Counted from the stretch's first letter, positions 46,437-58,703 are shown. The stretch is DNA of 64,000 nucleotides from Chondrus crispus (GCF_000350225.1 NW_005179225.1:31098-95097), one strand, 5' to 3'. The notes: generated by a model from the sequence alone, not told the origin. Program-made: numbers and translations.

Positions 46437-47311
46437 TCAGGGCGTCAGTGAAGTATTCACAAATGCTTGGTTCTCAAGGTTGAGTACTGAGCAAATTCTT
46501 CTTTCATTGATGGCCGTCTTAGTCGAAAATATACATGTTTGGGATAAGCAGCGTTTGTGTCTGTCTTCTGATAGTGCGACGCCGGTGAAGGTCAGCGGTG
46601 GTGCCTGCATTTCTTTGGTATCAAAACGTGTTGTGGTGGTAGCAGTGGATTGTTTTCTGAATGCGGCATGATCTGCCCGGAGAACGTTGGCAACATAATT
46701 CCCCGATTGACCAACAAGTCCATTTTCAAATCTCTTAGGAAATAGCGAAAGGTCTTCATTGGTGGCTTCCATTTTGAGATTCTGCGTGCAATGGTTTTGC
46801 TGGTTTCTTCTCAATAGTGTTCAATTTCTGTTAGCACGTATTAGGGTTTAAATTCTTGTGCTACCTCATTTGAGGACAACTGCAAAATTTCTGGCCTGAT
46901 AAAATCTTCCGCTGCAGATTTTCTGCAGGTTGTAATTATGCTTAGCTGAAATAAATTGAAGGCAAAACTTGCTGCAAGAGCAACTAACATTCAAACTAAG
47001 TGATGGTGTAATGTTGTAGAGTTGTGAAGCAGGGAAGGCTTTTCGCGATCGCGGTGACCACCAAGAACGAACCGGGCTTTTAGAAGCTTCGAACTGTTAT
47101 ATTCGTGCTTGATACCGCGGACAAAACGAGTACGAATTATATTGGGACTATCGCCCGCCTCCTCACGCAGAACAATTTTAAAAGATCCTTTCTCGATGAG
47201 CCCCTTGAGTTCCTTCAACTTTGCTTCCCCAACATTTCCGCTCCTCGCACCGCGTGGGCTGATCAGCTCCGTATACAAAATTGCGCTTTCCCGAAGAGTG
47301 TCTGTCACCAA
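46437..47311 (-). pseudogene. C1 reverse transcriptase fragments
   Basis: The piece at 47311-46991 has ELKGLIEKGSFKIV, RFVRGIKHE and KARFVLGGHRD, the start of a copia RT. The piece at 46814-46437 has RFDTKEMQAPPLTFTGVAL and LSQTCIF, which belong downstream of the catalytic YVDD box. The part between, including the catalytic motif, is not readable in one frame. Confidence 0.6.
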
Positions 47312-47761
47312 AAAAGTTGGAACGTATCTATCGGTTTCTGTTCGCGCCCTTGTCCTGCGCCTTAACTCGTGATGCAGACTAACTTGGCAAGGCAGCGTAT
47401 GCTAAGCGTGAGGTTGGGTGGATTCTGGATTGGTACTTGTTATTGCATGCTTAATTTGGGAAATATTAAACTGCTGGTGCAATGTTTTCGAGATTTGCAG
47501 TATCACAGACTCGTCGTGGCGCACTTCAGATATTCTGGCGGAGGGGTTATTTTCTTTCGGATACCGAAGTCTATGCGATTTTTGATAATTGCTTTAAATT
47601 CTTTCCGAGCCAGTGCAAGAGCGTTCAATTTTTCCTTGTATGTTGGTCGAGATTTAAGGGGAGAGTGGCAAGGATAATCTCCAGAAAGCCTTCGTAAGGT
47701 TTTAGGAAAAGCAAAAGTGAGGGAACCAATCCATCTGGGCCAGCTGTATCACTAATTGCAT

Positions 47762-48499
47762 TCAATGCCAGAAATAGACATAGTGGTGCAGAAAACCTCG
47801 GACTCGACACGGAAAAATGATTAAAATGCGTCTAGGAAGAGCATGATACGTTTCTCCGCTTCCCAGAGAGTTATGTGACTCCAATCCTGTATGGCGCAGT
47901 GTAATCTCTGCCTCTTCCCATCGCTTTTTCCAGTGTTCAGATTTGCAGAACGCGGTTCCTCGATCTATCAAATTTTGTAGAGAATAGCAGGTGTAAACGT
48001 TAACCCAGAAATACATGAAAGTATTTCAAATCGCCTCCGATGACTGGGACAGTAGAAATCGAGCGGCGAAAAAATTCGTGTCTCTGTCGACGACGTGTAG
48101 TACCGGTTTTCCTTTGAGGAAAATCACATCGTGTCTCACTTTCCTGTTATACTTTACTTCGTTTGGCATTCTCACTTTGAAAGTCACTGGTTTAGACGAA
48201 TATGTCTCACAGACATGACATGCCTTGCGAAGGTCTTCCCAAACTGCTTTGGTGGTTTGAGAAAGCTTCTCAGGAGACGCCCGACGAAGCATATTGAGTA
48301 GTTTTGCGGTGGAAGGGTGCATGACCTGGTTATGAAATGTTCGGAGATTTTCTGATGAGTGGACTCGTGTAGTGGCACTGAGCCACTTTTGCAGATGTTG
48401 CCCCATTTGGCTACTTTCCGTCCGTTCACGAATTGCTACATTCGGCAACTGCTCATATCTAGCATTCCTTCGTAGCCGAGCTCCGCCCATTTCGCTCAT
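47762..48499 (-). pseudogene. C1 integrase
   Basis: One frame with a single internal TGA (near 48026, at a position where relatives have Trp). HHCC zinc domain: HNQVMHPS and CHVC. Core: first Asp in LHVVDRDTNFFAA, second in LIDRGTAF, and the Glu region ESHNSLGSGE. The ESHN..G.GE ending is typical of a copia-like lineage seen in protists and fungi. The upstream 160 codons up to 48499 are colinear. No active protein expected. Confidence 0.75.
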
Positions 48500-49639
48500 T
48501 TCTTAAGAGCAACTGAAACAGTAGACTAGAGGCGGAACTCCTCACTCTCAAATGTCACACCCGTGCAGACGAAAGAACTCTGTTTATCCCATTCGATATA
48601 TATAGGCGTTTTTCTCACACAGTTCACGAGCTATCCGTCGTACACGGACTGTAATTTGTTTTGCATATTGAATATGTTCCACTGGAGAAAATCTGGAACA
48701 TTCAGTCCAACGAAAAATGGGATATTTGGCTTAACCACGTGCGTTTTAACATGTAAAGGTCCATGTGGCGTCATAATGATTAAGAATGCAACTCCTACGG
48801 AGGGCGATACATACTCTCCGAAGAGGAAGTTTGCTTGTTACCGCCAACGCTTGAGAGTGATAACATATTTCTTCTCATAAAAGCAACAGCTGAGGAAGAC
48901 CGACAACGTTACGATATGCGGCTGTATCTAGACATGCACACTCAAACTTCACTACCGTAGTGTTATTGAGAGTAGGTCGTAAACATTCTGTGTAGAAACT
49001 CGACAGAAGTTTACAGGATCTTCAATGACTGGAACCATGTTTTGTTCTTTTGGCCGTTTAGCGCCAGACAGAAGGCCATTTTTCATGATCAGTGTGGCAC
49101 TTGGAAATTCGCCTGAGCCAATCTGTCCGCACTAGCATATTTATTTCCAAGTCCTGCGTCCTTTATGATTTCCGTACTGATGTGGGGCTCCTCTATAGGT
49201 TCGGTCGATTGGGCGTTTCTCATCAGCAAAGACCAAACGGGAGGGCAAAATGGCTGCATAGTTCTGAAGCGAAAATTCCTGCCTCTTTGGTTTGAGTATG
49301 AGTACTGCGCTCCATATCCAATAAAATTTGAGCTCTGAGCAGTTCGTAAATCATCATATGATTCAGGGTCATTGCTTCTACGCCTCACATCGTTTTCCTA
49401 AATAACCAGATATGGTGAGAGCTTAGTGTATAGGTCTTGGCACTTACGTTTTTCCTTGAGTGAGGTCCTCGTCCGCTGATCGAGACCATACATATTGGTC
49501 TACAATCTTCATGAGCCTATTTAGTTTTAAAAACTTCGCCCCTCTTTTCTTTCGGGAACTGTTCGTTCACACGACTGAACTCATGATAGAGTGTATCCAT
49601 GGCGGCTACGCGTGAGCATGACTCTTTCCTTCGTATATA

Positions 49640-50110
49640 TTATATTTTTATGCTCACAGTCATTGCCGCAATTTGGCGTTGATGTGCTGGCGAATCGAAT
49701 TTCTTTTCCAGCATGCTGAACACGGATACCACTTCAGTGATTTGCTGGTCAGGCTGCATGTGCTCTTCCCAGAATCCGACAGCCGGTCGTTTCACAACTA
49801 CGGATCCAAATTTAACACGATCAGAACGAGGAAACGTTTTTTGTTCACAATATGAAAGATACAAATTTTGGGCTTCTGGTAGATTCGCCGAATATCCAAG
49901 TATGCTGCCTAATCTTCTGTTTTCGGAAAAATGTCGCGACGTTGAATCGACAATTCTTGGAGAAACCATATTTTCGCTTTGAGCAGAACATTTTTTACCC
50001 GCCACTCTATCGCTTGCCACAAAATTTATGTTCATATTTGACCTGGCTGGTGCCTCACTGCCCCTATATCTTTTGCAGCATTTGATTTCTTCACGAGCAG
50101 CGCGAATCAA
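49640..50110 (-). pseudogene. C1 5' ORF, possibly gag or protease region
   Basis: A 156-codon frame between the 5' LTR and the integrase. It has a CC.RY..S start and no CCHC knuckle in the open part. By position it should be gag or the gag/protease junction, but no family motif is visible. A second frame at 49388-49089 (99 codons) also belongs to this interval. Confidence 0.35.
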
Positions 50111-50492
50111 ACTGTCGTCATCGCGATACAGCGCTTCAGAGATCGCTTAAGAAACGAAGAGTCCATGATTTTGCTCTACAGTTATGCCAGTTTTCCGTAG
50201 TGCTTCGTGGCGGATTTGAAAAATGATTGGGGACTTGAGGAAACTGCTGGATAAAACTATTGGAAGTGGTCAAAGTTCCAGTGCGCTGCATTTTGCTTCG
50301 ACAACTGATGAAAAATCTTATTCCGACAAGTGCCGCATGCTGTCGATTAAAGCATGTTGCTCACCTGAACGTCCGACCCAACTATTTATTGATTCCAGTA
50401 GTGGATCCGGGGAGAAATATGTCGCAAATGGTCTTCGTTCCTTGCATTGTCCATGTTCCAATTTGCTAGGGAACTGGTATAGTACTTCGAAT

Positions 50493-50956
50493 TGATCCAG
50501 TATCGCAAGGATGCCGGAAGGGAGCTCGCGGTAGACTAAGAGCATGCACTTCTACACAGGTGGGGCAAATGAGCGTCGACTGCGAGCGGAAATTCTTTTT
50601 CGATCTGAAAGGGCGCTGGAAGCCAAGCTTTCAGTTTCGAAGCCTTTCTGTCGGATGTTCTAGGGCTTTTTGTTCTGTGTGATCTTCATCATCTCTAGTG
50701 GAGCTACAATTCTGTTATGAACCACGGGTCTGATCGTAAGGTTCGTGCCCATAGTGAGGAGAGTCCGTCTTACATTGACCAGTAGTCACCAGTCCCGTTC
50801 CGATACATTCCGGAGTTGCACGTCTTTCTCGATTCCTTGCTACAGTGGAAACTGTTTTGCGGAGTGGTACATCTCCTCTGGAACAGTATTACCTCTTCTC
50901 TTACAGTACTACGTCATCTCTCTTGATTCTGCATAAATGATTCAGATATTTTAACA
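50493..50956 (-). repeat. C1 5' LTR
   Basis: Partner of the repeat at 45293-45752. In minus-strand reading it starts TGTTAAAATATC and ends TTGGATCA-like, so both ends keep TG...CA. Confidence 0.8.
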
Positions 50957-52120
50957 ATCTTGTACAAAAAGACCACCACCCACAGAACCAATTGAAAAGG
51001 GGTATCCTGTCTATCGGATGGGTTGTAAAATATTAATAATAATATCGTTATCAGGTCAGATTGGGATTTCTGCCCCGCCAAAAAAAGCTGTCTTTCCGGG
51101 CCACGAGCCACAAAAGCCAGCCAATACGTGACGGCGGTAGACAGTTCGATAAAACCGCGCAAAATCGAGTCCACCACCACAACCGACGGCGAGCAAACTG
51201 AACCAGATGATCGGACACACGGTCCATCTCTTAAAGAATGACAATGTTTTGAGGTTTTCTGACTGGCACATCGCAGATGCAACCAAACTCTCAGTCTATT
51301 TTCCTCTCCAATTCTTTACGGCGTGCCACAGAACGCCGCATGTCCATGGACCGATCCCTCCCCTTCAACATCGAAATGGATACACTAGCTAGCCACGCGC
51401 CCCTGTTCCGCCGATACTCGTGGAACTCCCCTGCTTCTCGCATCTGCCTTTTACCGCGAGCAGCGGTCTTTTATGCCATTCTGGCAGCTTTCAGATGGCA
51501 CGGTAGACGTTGAACCGCATCTGATTGCAACTTCCCCTTCGCCAAATTAAGAGCCCTTTTCGGTGTTGGAAAAGACCCTTTAGAGGTGTCGATAAATCAA
51601 TAGTCTGTTATGGTAGCATCTTTACCCTAACACAGCATGAAGGATTTCTGTGCGCTTTACTTCTAGCAACCGTTGCAATTCCGAAACCGACAACATCGTG
51701 TCTGCGTCATTTGAGCTTTCGGGGCGGGGGTTTCAAAGCAGCTGGCTAGCGTCAAACGGCCGAATGCCAGCCCTACGAAAGCCTGTTGCGATGTTGTGTG
51801 TGGTAAAGGTATTATTAAAAGCACATGTCAACATACTGCAAAACTCAAACGTGTCCCAATCGTTCGAGTGCGATTTGAAAACAGACAAGTTCACTCCTTC
51901 ATTCAACGCAGTTTTTAATGGAGCAAACGCCGTGATGTCTAGCGGTTGTGTTTTACTCGAAGTATGGGCGAGAGAGCTTACGCAATCACCCCATGCGCAT
52001 TGAGTATCTCCAGAATTCTAGGAGACATGTGCAATCGGTACTGTAGTAAAATGCTCCTATCGGACAGGGACTAAGGTCCCGCGGTCTAACAAAACAACAG
52101 CAACAAGAACAACTGCCGAT
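50957..52120. other. No recognised gene
   Basis: Short frames on both strands (largest 51282-50914 minus, 122 codons, and 51650-52003 plus, 117 codons) without motifs. A segment near 51060-51500 has moderately protein-like readings on both strands and cannot be resolved. Confidence 0.3.
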
Positions 52121-52828
52121 TGTAGCATAAACATCCCCACACGACTGAGGGTGTGTGTATGTGCGCAGTTCGACGTAGACCCGTTCGAACAGGAAGACGG
52201 GTGAAGCACCAGCTAACGAGGCAGGGAAGCGGGCCCTGGTAGAGTTGTGGCAGAGCGAGACGGTCAGGGACGAGCGTACGCGCGGGACGATCTACGCGTC
52301 GACGCCCCGGAGCAGCGCTGGGTAACGTATCAGCGCTGACGTGCGGAAGCGGATCTAAGCTCGCTCCGGCACGCGGGTGTCCCTTACCCGCTCCCTTCCT
52401 TCTAACGAGCGCGAAGGCGAAGGCGCGTGGTTAGAGTAAGCTGGGTAAACTGACCTTGGCGGTCGGTTGAGGACAAGTCCGTGCTTGTCCCCCGCCCTGC
52501 CGCCGTCGGTCCGCTCCATATTTAATATACAAAACAATCTATCATATCACTACATTACCGAAATACTGTAGTGGGCTACTGTAGTGCAGGTCGGCCTGCA
52601 CTGTAATACTGTCAGGTATGTCGAGGCTGGCGATACACGTATTACTCGTGGTGCGTGCGCGCTTCGTTCCCGAATGGTACACGTGTACACGCGCATGCGC
52701 GTGTCCCTTGTCCCCGTGGTGTACACGTGGACACGCGCGGGTGTACTGTAGAGCGTCGGGCTCTACAGTATGGGATCCCGTTGTTGATCTAATCTAACTA
52801 GAAAGGCCCCGAGGGGGTTTAAACTACA
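52121..52828 (-). repeat. Solo LTR C (opposite orientation)
   Basis: TGTAGCATAAAC...AAACTACA, 708 bp, minus-strand member of the E1/E2 LTR superfamily and closest to E2 in its hairpin (CAGCGCTG at 52313-52320 and 52331-52338). Flanks CCGAT (52116-52120) and CTGAT (52829-52833) are a target duplication with one mismatch. It contains the CTGTAGTGCAGGTCGGCCTGCACTG-type hairpin near 52575-52600. No internal region. Confidence 0.88.
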
Positions 52829-53045
52829 CTGATGGCACAGCGCTACGGAGCGTCTGAATCTCCCTTTCCATTTCAGCGAGTTTGAGGCCCGCAGTAGTGC
52901 CCGGCCCGGGATCGCTATGGAAGAGACTTGTGAAGACGGGTACTCGGCGAGTGTGGGGGGCGTTTAGGTGGGTTGTAAGGCAATGCTCGATGAGCGTCTT
53001 CAACACCTTGAAGACGTGACAAGGTCTTCGACGGGGGGCGCCCAA
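52824..53045 (-). pseudogene. ORF cut by solo LTR C
   Basis: A 73-codon minus-strand frame with protein-like composition (CHVFKVLKTLIEHCLTTHL, then a helical KLAEMEREIQTL). Its stop codon TAG is supplied by the LTR end itself (TGTAGTTT on the minus strand), so the insertion truncated whatever this frame encoded. On the other side of the LTR the frame could continue for about 20 codons. Family not recognised. Confidence 0.35.
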
Positions 53046-53590
53046 CGCCGCCCGGCGGGATAAGGTATCAGTTGCAGCGCTACACCAACGTGTCTCCCGA
53101 TGGCCGAAACACCTACACTAACTCGGTCGCAAATGAAGTCGATGGCACCAACACAGAAAGAAACACCAAACAGTGTATCAATACTGTCTCACGCACACGC
53201 CATACGACCTTCGACGCAGGCGTCGTCGCAACAGACCCCGACAGAATTAGGACACAGTAACAGCGATACACCCACATGATGTTCGATGGCCCAAACACTT
53301 AGACAAGTCGGTCGCAACTGAAACCGATGGCATCAACAAATGTAGAAAGAATAGAGATAGAGATAGAATTAGAGATGGAAAAGGATTTAGAGATGGAGAG
53401 GGTAAAATGAATAAGGAAAAGAGAGTCACGAGTGCAGAAGGAAAACGTTGGATACGTAGAAGGGAAGCGCTTTGCTAAATGGGAGCAGTCTTAGACGAAG
53501 GCGTAATACAACTTCCGGCAACTCGGTCACCTTTACTGACTTGGTGGTCAATGCGCTTCGGTATATATCGCCACGCCGGAGCCACTACAA
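53046..53590. other. Imperfect internal repeats, no gene
   Basis: A diverged duplication: CCGATGGCC-AAACAC...GGTCGCAA-TGAA--CGATGGCA recurs at about 53097-53145 and 53280-53335. Around 53340-53400 there is a run of GATAGAGAT-like units. No coding region supported. Confidence 0.45.
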
Positions 53591-53599
53591 TAGCTCACA

Positions 53600-53960
53600 G
53601 GGCTAGATACTAAATCTAATCAAATTGTAGTGCACTGCCCCTGCCTACTGTACGCCAGCTCGCCGCTGTTGCAGGGCCGCGCTCCCGTCCTTTGACACGT
53701 GTGTCACATGTGTGCTGCGCGCGCGCACTTCGGATGATACCACGTGTGTACACACGTGTACACACGTGTAGGATGTGCGTATGACACGTGTATCATATGT
53801 GTACAACACGTGTATGGCACTTATACATACGTGGTTCCCACAAGTTTCTACGCTAATTAGCATGGAATGACAAGTGGCAGTTGTAGTGGCAATAATTAAA
53901 TATTAACCACCCATTTAATAACCGACGCCGACAACGGCGCTCGGCCCATGTAGGTCAGAT
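53600..53960 (+). repeat. LTR-like U3 fragment
   Basis: Shares landmarks of the plus-oriented E1/E2 LTR: an AAATCTAATCAAATT box, several ACACGTGT palindromes (53695-53815) and TTAAATATTAACC near 53897. I cannot locate both ends or a target duplication, so the limits are approximate. Confidence 0.45.
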
Positions 53961-54056
53961 ACTGGAGGGCGGTACGGTAAGGAGTCATCAGTTGGTCGGA
54001 CCCCACTCCGGGTAGCGTCCTTTTTGGTTACTATCTTAGTGGCTAAGTCTGGTAAA

Positions 54057-54685
54057 TGTCACAGAAACACCCCCACGAAGGGTGTTCGCGGCGTTAGACC
54101 GCGGATCGGCGGTACCGAAGGTCTTGCACCAACCAGCGCCACCTGGTACAGGCTGGTAGCGGGTGGTAGAGCGGTGTAGGCGGGGACGCGGGCGTAGGCG
54201 AGTGGATTGACGCCTCGACGCCCCGGAGCACTACCGGTTCACAATCCGGTACTGACGGGCGGAGGTGGATCCGAGTTCGCCGACGTAGTCGCGCGCGCCC
54301 ACTACCCGCGCGGGGACCTCTAACGCTCGCGGTTACGGCGGCGCAAACGGTTAGAATAAGCTGTCCGAGAGACCGTCGGTGAAGGGTTGTCTACCTTCGG
54401 TCTCCTCCGCCGGCGGTCGCTCCATATATTTATTGTACAAATTAATTAACCGTCTACAGTACCGCACGGCCTGTACTGTAGTGGGCTTACTGGAGACAGT
54501 ACCGGCCGGCCCGCAATATAACGCTGTGAGCCGTCGGGGCTGACAGAACACGTGTGCTACACGTGTGGTACACGTCTTGGTACGCGCGCGCTGTAAGGTA
54601 CGCGCGCGCACGCTGTAAGATCCGTACCTTACAGCGTTAGATCTAATTCTAAATCAAATATAAAGTGGTGGGTGGTTATACGACA
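54057..54685 (-). repeat. LTR D (opposite orientation), probably solo
   Basis: TGTCACAGAAAC...TTATACGACA, 629 bp. It has the superfamily boxes GACGCCTCGACGCCCCGGAG and the hairpin with ACCGG/CCGGT (54234-54254), plus a palindromic ACACGTGTGCTACACGTGT-like part near 54550. Flanks GTAAA and GTACC match at only three of five positions, so the target duplication is doubtful. Confidence 0.75.
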
Positions 54686-55150
54686 GTACCTGCCCTCCTC
54701 GTCGTCGTTATTTTCACGTTTTCTTTTACTTTTTGGCCTACTTTCTACGCTTCTACGCTACTTTTCTTCATGGTTCGTGTTTGTTTTCCTTGTTCCCGTT
54801 TACTCCTTCTAGCGCACTCTCGGCGGAGGGCACCCCTTTGTGGACACCACTTCTCTACCCGCGACCTGCGCCACTCCTCCAAGCTACCCGGACAGAGGGC
54901 CCCGAACACCCTTATGGTGACTAGACATACCGCTTCAATTACGGCGAGATTTACGCCCTCGTTGGCGAGTGTGGCGACTGCACTACACTAATGTCAGCTA
55001 AATTATTGGTAGCTAATTAACTAAATAAAATCAAATAAATGAAAATAAAAACTATGCAAATATTCACACTTGTGTTCCCTAACCCGCACTCCTTTTTCAT
55101 ACCCCATTTGTTTCCTTTCCTTGCACCCCCCCGTAGAGCCCGTTATTGCG
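54686..55150. other. No gene seen
   Basis: Pyrimidine-rich then AT-rich DNA. A 108-codon plus frame at 54665 starts inside LTR D and is low in complexity, so I do not call it. Confidence 0.35.
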
Positions 55151-55872
55151 CTACAGGTATCCGTGTAAAATTAATAGAACTTTTCGGTTGTTGGACGTTA
55201 GGTCCGCTACATGCCGGACAAAATAGGAACACCAAAAATAGAAGTTATCACTGTCTGCACCCCTTCTTCTGCAAACATTGTAAGTACGGAATATCTCGGC
55301 AAAGAATCCGAGAACTCGCCATTGCGCTTTTTCCTTGTCGTTCCACAACACGATAAGGCACTCGACACACACCCTTGAAAAAAGCAGCGGAGCAACATGA
55401 AATGAGGAAAAGTCCACTGGGAGAATTGTGACACGGTTTTGGTTCAGAACATTACCCATTTTAGAATTTGCCGTGCGTTTTTGTGTGACGTATGCGCGTC
55501 TGCTTCCACTTCCATTCACATCTCGTCGCGGCGTAGAACTTGTTTCGTCTCAATTCTAGATTTGACCGGCGCCAATATGATACTACAGGATAATGGTTTA
55601 TAGAGTACTGAAGTGATGGAAGAGCACAGCAGTATTGAAGGCACAAAACCGAGTGCCTCCCTGCTTGAGAGGCTTAACAAACCTTATCCGTCGTGGTCTA
55701 TTCTTGTGAAGTTGCGCAAGAAACAATCGCTCGGTATGAAGTTTTTAACCTTGAAGAGGCGCCCCCGAACGGAGAGAATTGTTGATATAATAACCGACAC
55801 GGTTTCTTTGAGGTGAAATCGTTGAACGGGGAGACCGCGCTTTGCATATCTGATTAAGAGCGGGGCGATCAT
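55151..55872 (-). pseudogene. Pogo/jerky-like (DDE_1) transposase relic
   Basis: Minus-strand fragments in order. At 55872-55690 an HTH/CENP-B-like end of the DNA-binding region: NFIPSDCFLRNFTRIDHD, corresponding to the family's '..ps..Wlr.FlkRh' motif. Then, after frame changes near 55690 and 55560, 55519-55151 holds the catalytic-domain part with FVRHVADL followed by KVLLILHGY. In DDE_1 transposases this last motif is 'lLilDg', so the second catalytic Asp has become His. Several frameshifts; inactive. Sequence up to 56400 (minus frame 56400-56137) may belong to its N-terminus. Confidence 0.5.
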
Positions 55873-57720
55873 TTTCTATTCATCCTTAGTGAGTGTACCG
55901 GGACGTGAACGTGTGGCTCGCACCTGCTGGTTGTGCAGATTGGTCGCTTGGATGCGGCTGTAAATTGTAGATTTGGGATTTTTTTGAGGGAGTACGCCTG
56001 GCAATAGGTGCTGCTGTTGCGGACGAGACTTATACCTGCTTGGATGAACTTTTAAAGTGTCTGTTTGGGAACATGATCGTCTCGGAGGTAGTCGGTGAGA
56101 GCACGTGATGTAAAAGAGAATACCAGGAGCGGTTGCTCAATGAGGTATTTTAATTTCAGAGCTTTCTCTGCAATTGGAAAAGAACGAGTTCGCAATTTGA
56201 ATTAACCACCAACCACAACGTAACTTGTCGTGCAAAACCGATTTGGCAGATTGGTTTTTAATTTTACCCATCACTTTTGGCGGAAATTGATGAGGGAGTG
56301 GAGGCGATGGAGCCCAGACTGACCACTGGCCCGCATTATTATATATTTTCCCATTTTTTGTACGTCCGAACTCGACGACACTATCCAAAAAGTTGGGCAC
56401 CCCCTCTTCATGCTAGCAATCCTATGTAATCGCAACACACTATATGACACACAGGACGGCATCCAGGATGGTGCTAACTAAGCCACACGATGACTTCTGC
56501 GATACATGCAGCTCGTGGAGTCAGTAGTGGGCACTTGTACAACGTGGAAGGACCTCCCGAGTCCCTGTCAAAGCAAGGCGCACAGTGAGAGAGAAGAGAA
56601 AAGGAAGATAGAAAGGACAGCTCGCAACAAATAAAGTTACTGTACGGTGTGTGAAAGATGGTGTCTCGATAGGAAATTTTGGGAAATATATGAAGTAGCG
56701 GCAGAGTTTGAAAACGCGACGCCGGAGCAAAAACAATAAGTTGCACAGCAGAAGACGCATTTACTTACCGAAACCTTTTTTCCTGGTTGTTTCTATCTTA
56801 GCATGTCCTTATGTACTGTCGTCTCGTGCCTTCCTCCGGGTAACAGGAAGGCACAGCTCAACCCAGCATTCATCGTACTTCTCTTCCAGTAAATAATTTC
56901 AACATCACTTTCCAATTTTCCCCAAGGTCGACAACTGACCTTGCTCCACAAGAGGGTGTAAGAGATATTACAAGTTATCGTAAAGGGCTTCAGAAAAGCA
57001 ATAACTTTCTGTATTTAAGCTGTTCTTCAGCCCTTTGATGTTCAGTTTTCCCGCATCGTCGCTTCTTTCCAAAGCATGTAATAAAGCGTGGCCTTCCCGT
57101 TCGCCCTCGTTTTTGCTCCGTGATTTTCTGCGAAAACAACTCTCAGTTCACAGCGCGTCAATACCCGTCGTCATCAAGATTTCTCACAGACGTAGGGGGA
57201 CGAATTTCCGCTTGTGCAGGCGTCTGACGAGGCACTTGGCTCCAACAGCGATGTGCTGTGTCTAAAGATTTAGTCTGGGATCCCGCTGTGGATTCCGTTG
57301 CACCAGTCGCGTGGAAATTTCTGACTATAAGAGGCAATTGCATGCCGCATAAGTGGCTCAATCGCAACGGTGTTATCTCCGAAAAAGTAGCAAAATCGAG
57401 AATTACAATACGCCAAATTAAATATAGGCCACCCCCTGCTCGCCGTTTAAGGGCTTTCCTCATAAGCAAGTCGAACGGCCAACACCTTGTCGGAAAGCCC
57501 TCTATCAAACCAATAAGCAGTGCAGAATCGTGACTACAGTACATACAAATCCACCACTTGGCGAAAGTAAAAGGTAATCAAATAAAAAATAGGCCGCGGA
57601 ATTCAAATCGTGCCACTCCCGACCCAACGGAAAGCCCCGCCCTCAGCAAACCCCACATCCCCCGCTTCGCACAACTAAAGGTAACCACATCCCCCTGCCA
57701 CTGTTCATGCATCTGCAACA
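55873..57720. other. No firmly supported gene
   Basis: Includes an 87-codon minus frame (56400-56137) that may be the 5' part of the pogo-like relic, and at 57158-57544 overlapping frames on both strands (128 codons minus, 91 codons plus at 57258) neither of which has a recognised motif. Nothing else stands out. Confidence 0.3.
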
Positions 57721-58703
57721 TTGCTATTTATCGTCAAAGTGGCGCCCAAGCCTCGTTTGACAGACTTTGAAAAAGGCACCATCATGGCGCTATTCAATGG
57801 AGGCAAAAGTCAGAGAGAGATCGCCGTTTCCCTCAACAGGAGTCGGTGTGCCGTAAAAAGCTTCATCAAACATCGCAATCGACAACATGGCTCTGAGCAA
57901 AGGAGGTCATCAACAAATTGAGCTCGATACAGCGACGAGCCTTGATTAGAGAGGCTTGTAAGGGAGACATGCATGCTTCCGAAATCAAAAAAGTGCTGAA
58001 TCTTCGCACCACAGTCCGGCGCATTCAACAGATTCTCAATGAAAGCCCGCTGCTGGCTTATAAAAAGATGGTTACGGCGCCGTATTTTTTAAAAAGGCTT
58101 CGTCTCCGGAGACTGGAATTTGCTCGGGACTACGTGGATTGGGAACCGAGGAAATGGAAGAGAACAATTTTTGCAGACGAGAAAAAGTTTAACCTGGACG
58201 GTCCGGACGGTTTTGCATATTATTGGCACGATTTACGGAGGGAAGAGCGCATATTTTCAAAAAGACAGCAGGGAGGAAAGTCACTTATGGTTTGGGGAGC
58301 CATGTCTTATTATGGATTGTCAGACCTTATTGTTACAAAAGGGAATCAAGACTCGAAGGGCTACTGTGACACTTGGTAGACCGGTTTGCTTGAGTTTGCG
58401 GCTACTACAATCGGTGAAACATTCACGTTTCAGCAAGATAACGCGGCCATACACACCTCCAGGTACACCAGGAAGTGGCTTGCAGACAGAAATTTGGATG
58501 TGATAAAATGGTCAGCAATGTCACCAGACCTCAACATAATTGAGAACCTTTGGGGGATCCTTTCGAGAGCAGTTTATGAAAATGGACGCCATTTCGAACG
58601 CTTAGATGACCTGATGGAGGTTGTTGAGGAGGAATGGGCGAATCTTCGGGTGGATTACATAAAGAAGCTGTACAAATCCATTCCGAAGCGCCTTGTGTAG
58701 GTA
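57721..58703 (+). pseudogene. Tc1/mariner transposase, nearly intact
   Basis: Cut-and-paste transposase. N-terminal helix-turn-helix: KPRLTDFEKGTIMALF, then GGKSQREIAVSLNRSR (57745-57860). A frame change at about 57915 joins the second HTH and catalytic domain. Catalytic residues: D in IFADEKKF (58165-58190), D in FQQDNAAIH (58430-58455) and E in SPDLNIIENLW (58522-58555), with D34E spacing by my count. One in-frame TAG at 58377-58379. Total about 325 codons, normal for Tc1. Two lesions make it inactive as sequenced. I do not see convincing terminal inverted repeats. Confidence 0.85.

Larger units (their letters stand above)
45293..50956 (-). mobile_element. C1: decayed Ty1/copia-like LTR retrotransposon
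   Basis: Two related repeats of about 460 bp (45293-45752 and 50493-50956, both TGATCCA...CA) bracket a minus-strand series of Pol fragments in the copia order: integrase (48499-47762), reverse transcriptase (47311-46437) and RNase H (46153-45850). Integrase before RT distinguishes it from E1/E2. Flanking 5-bp sequences (CATTT and ATCTT) do not match, in keeping with age. The LTRs are visibly diverged, more than those of E2. Confidence 0.75.
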
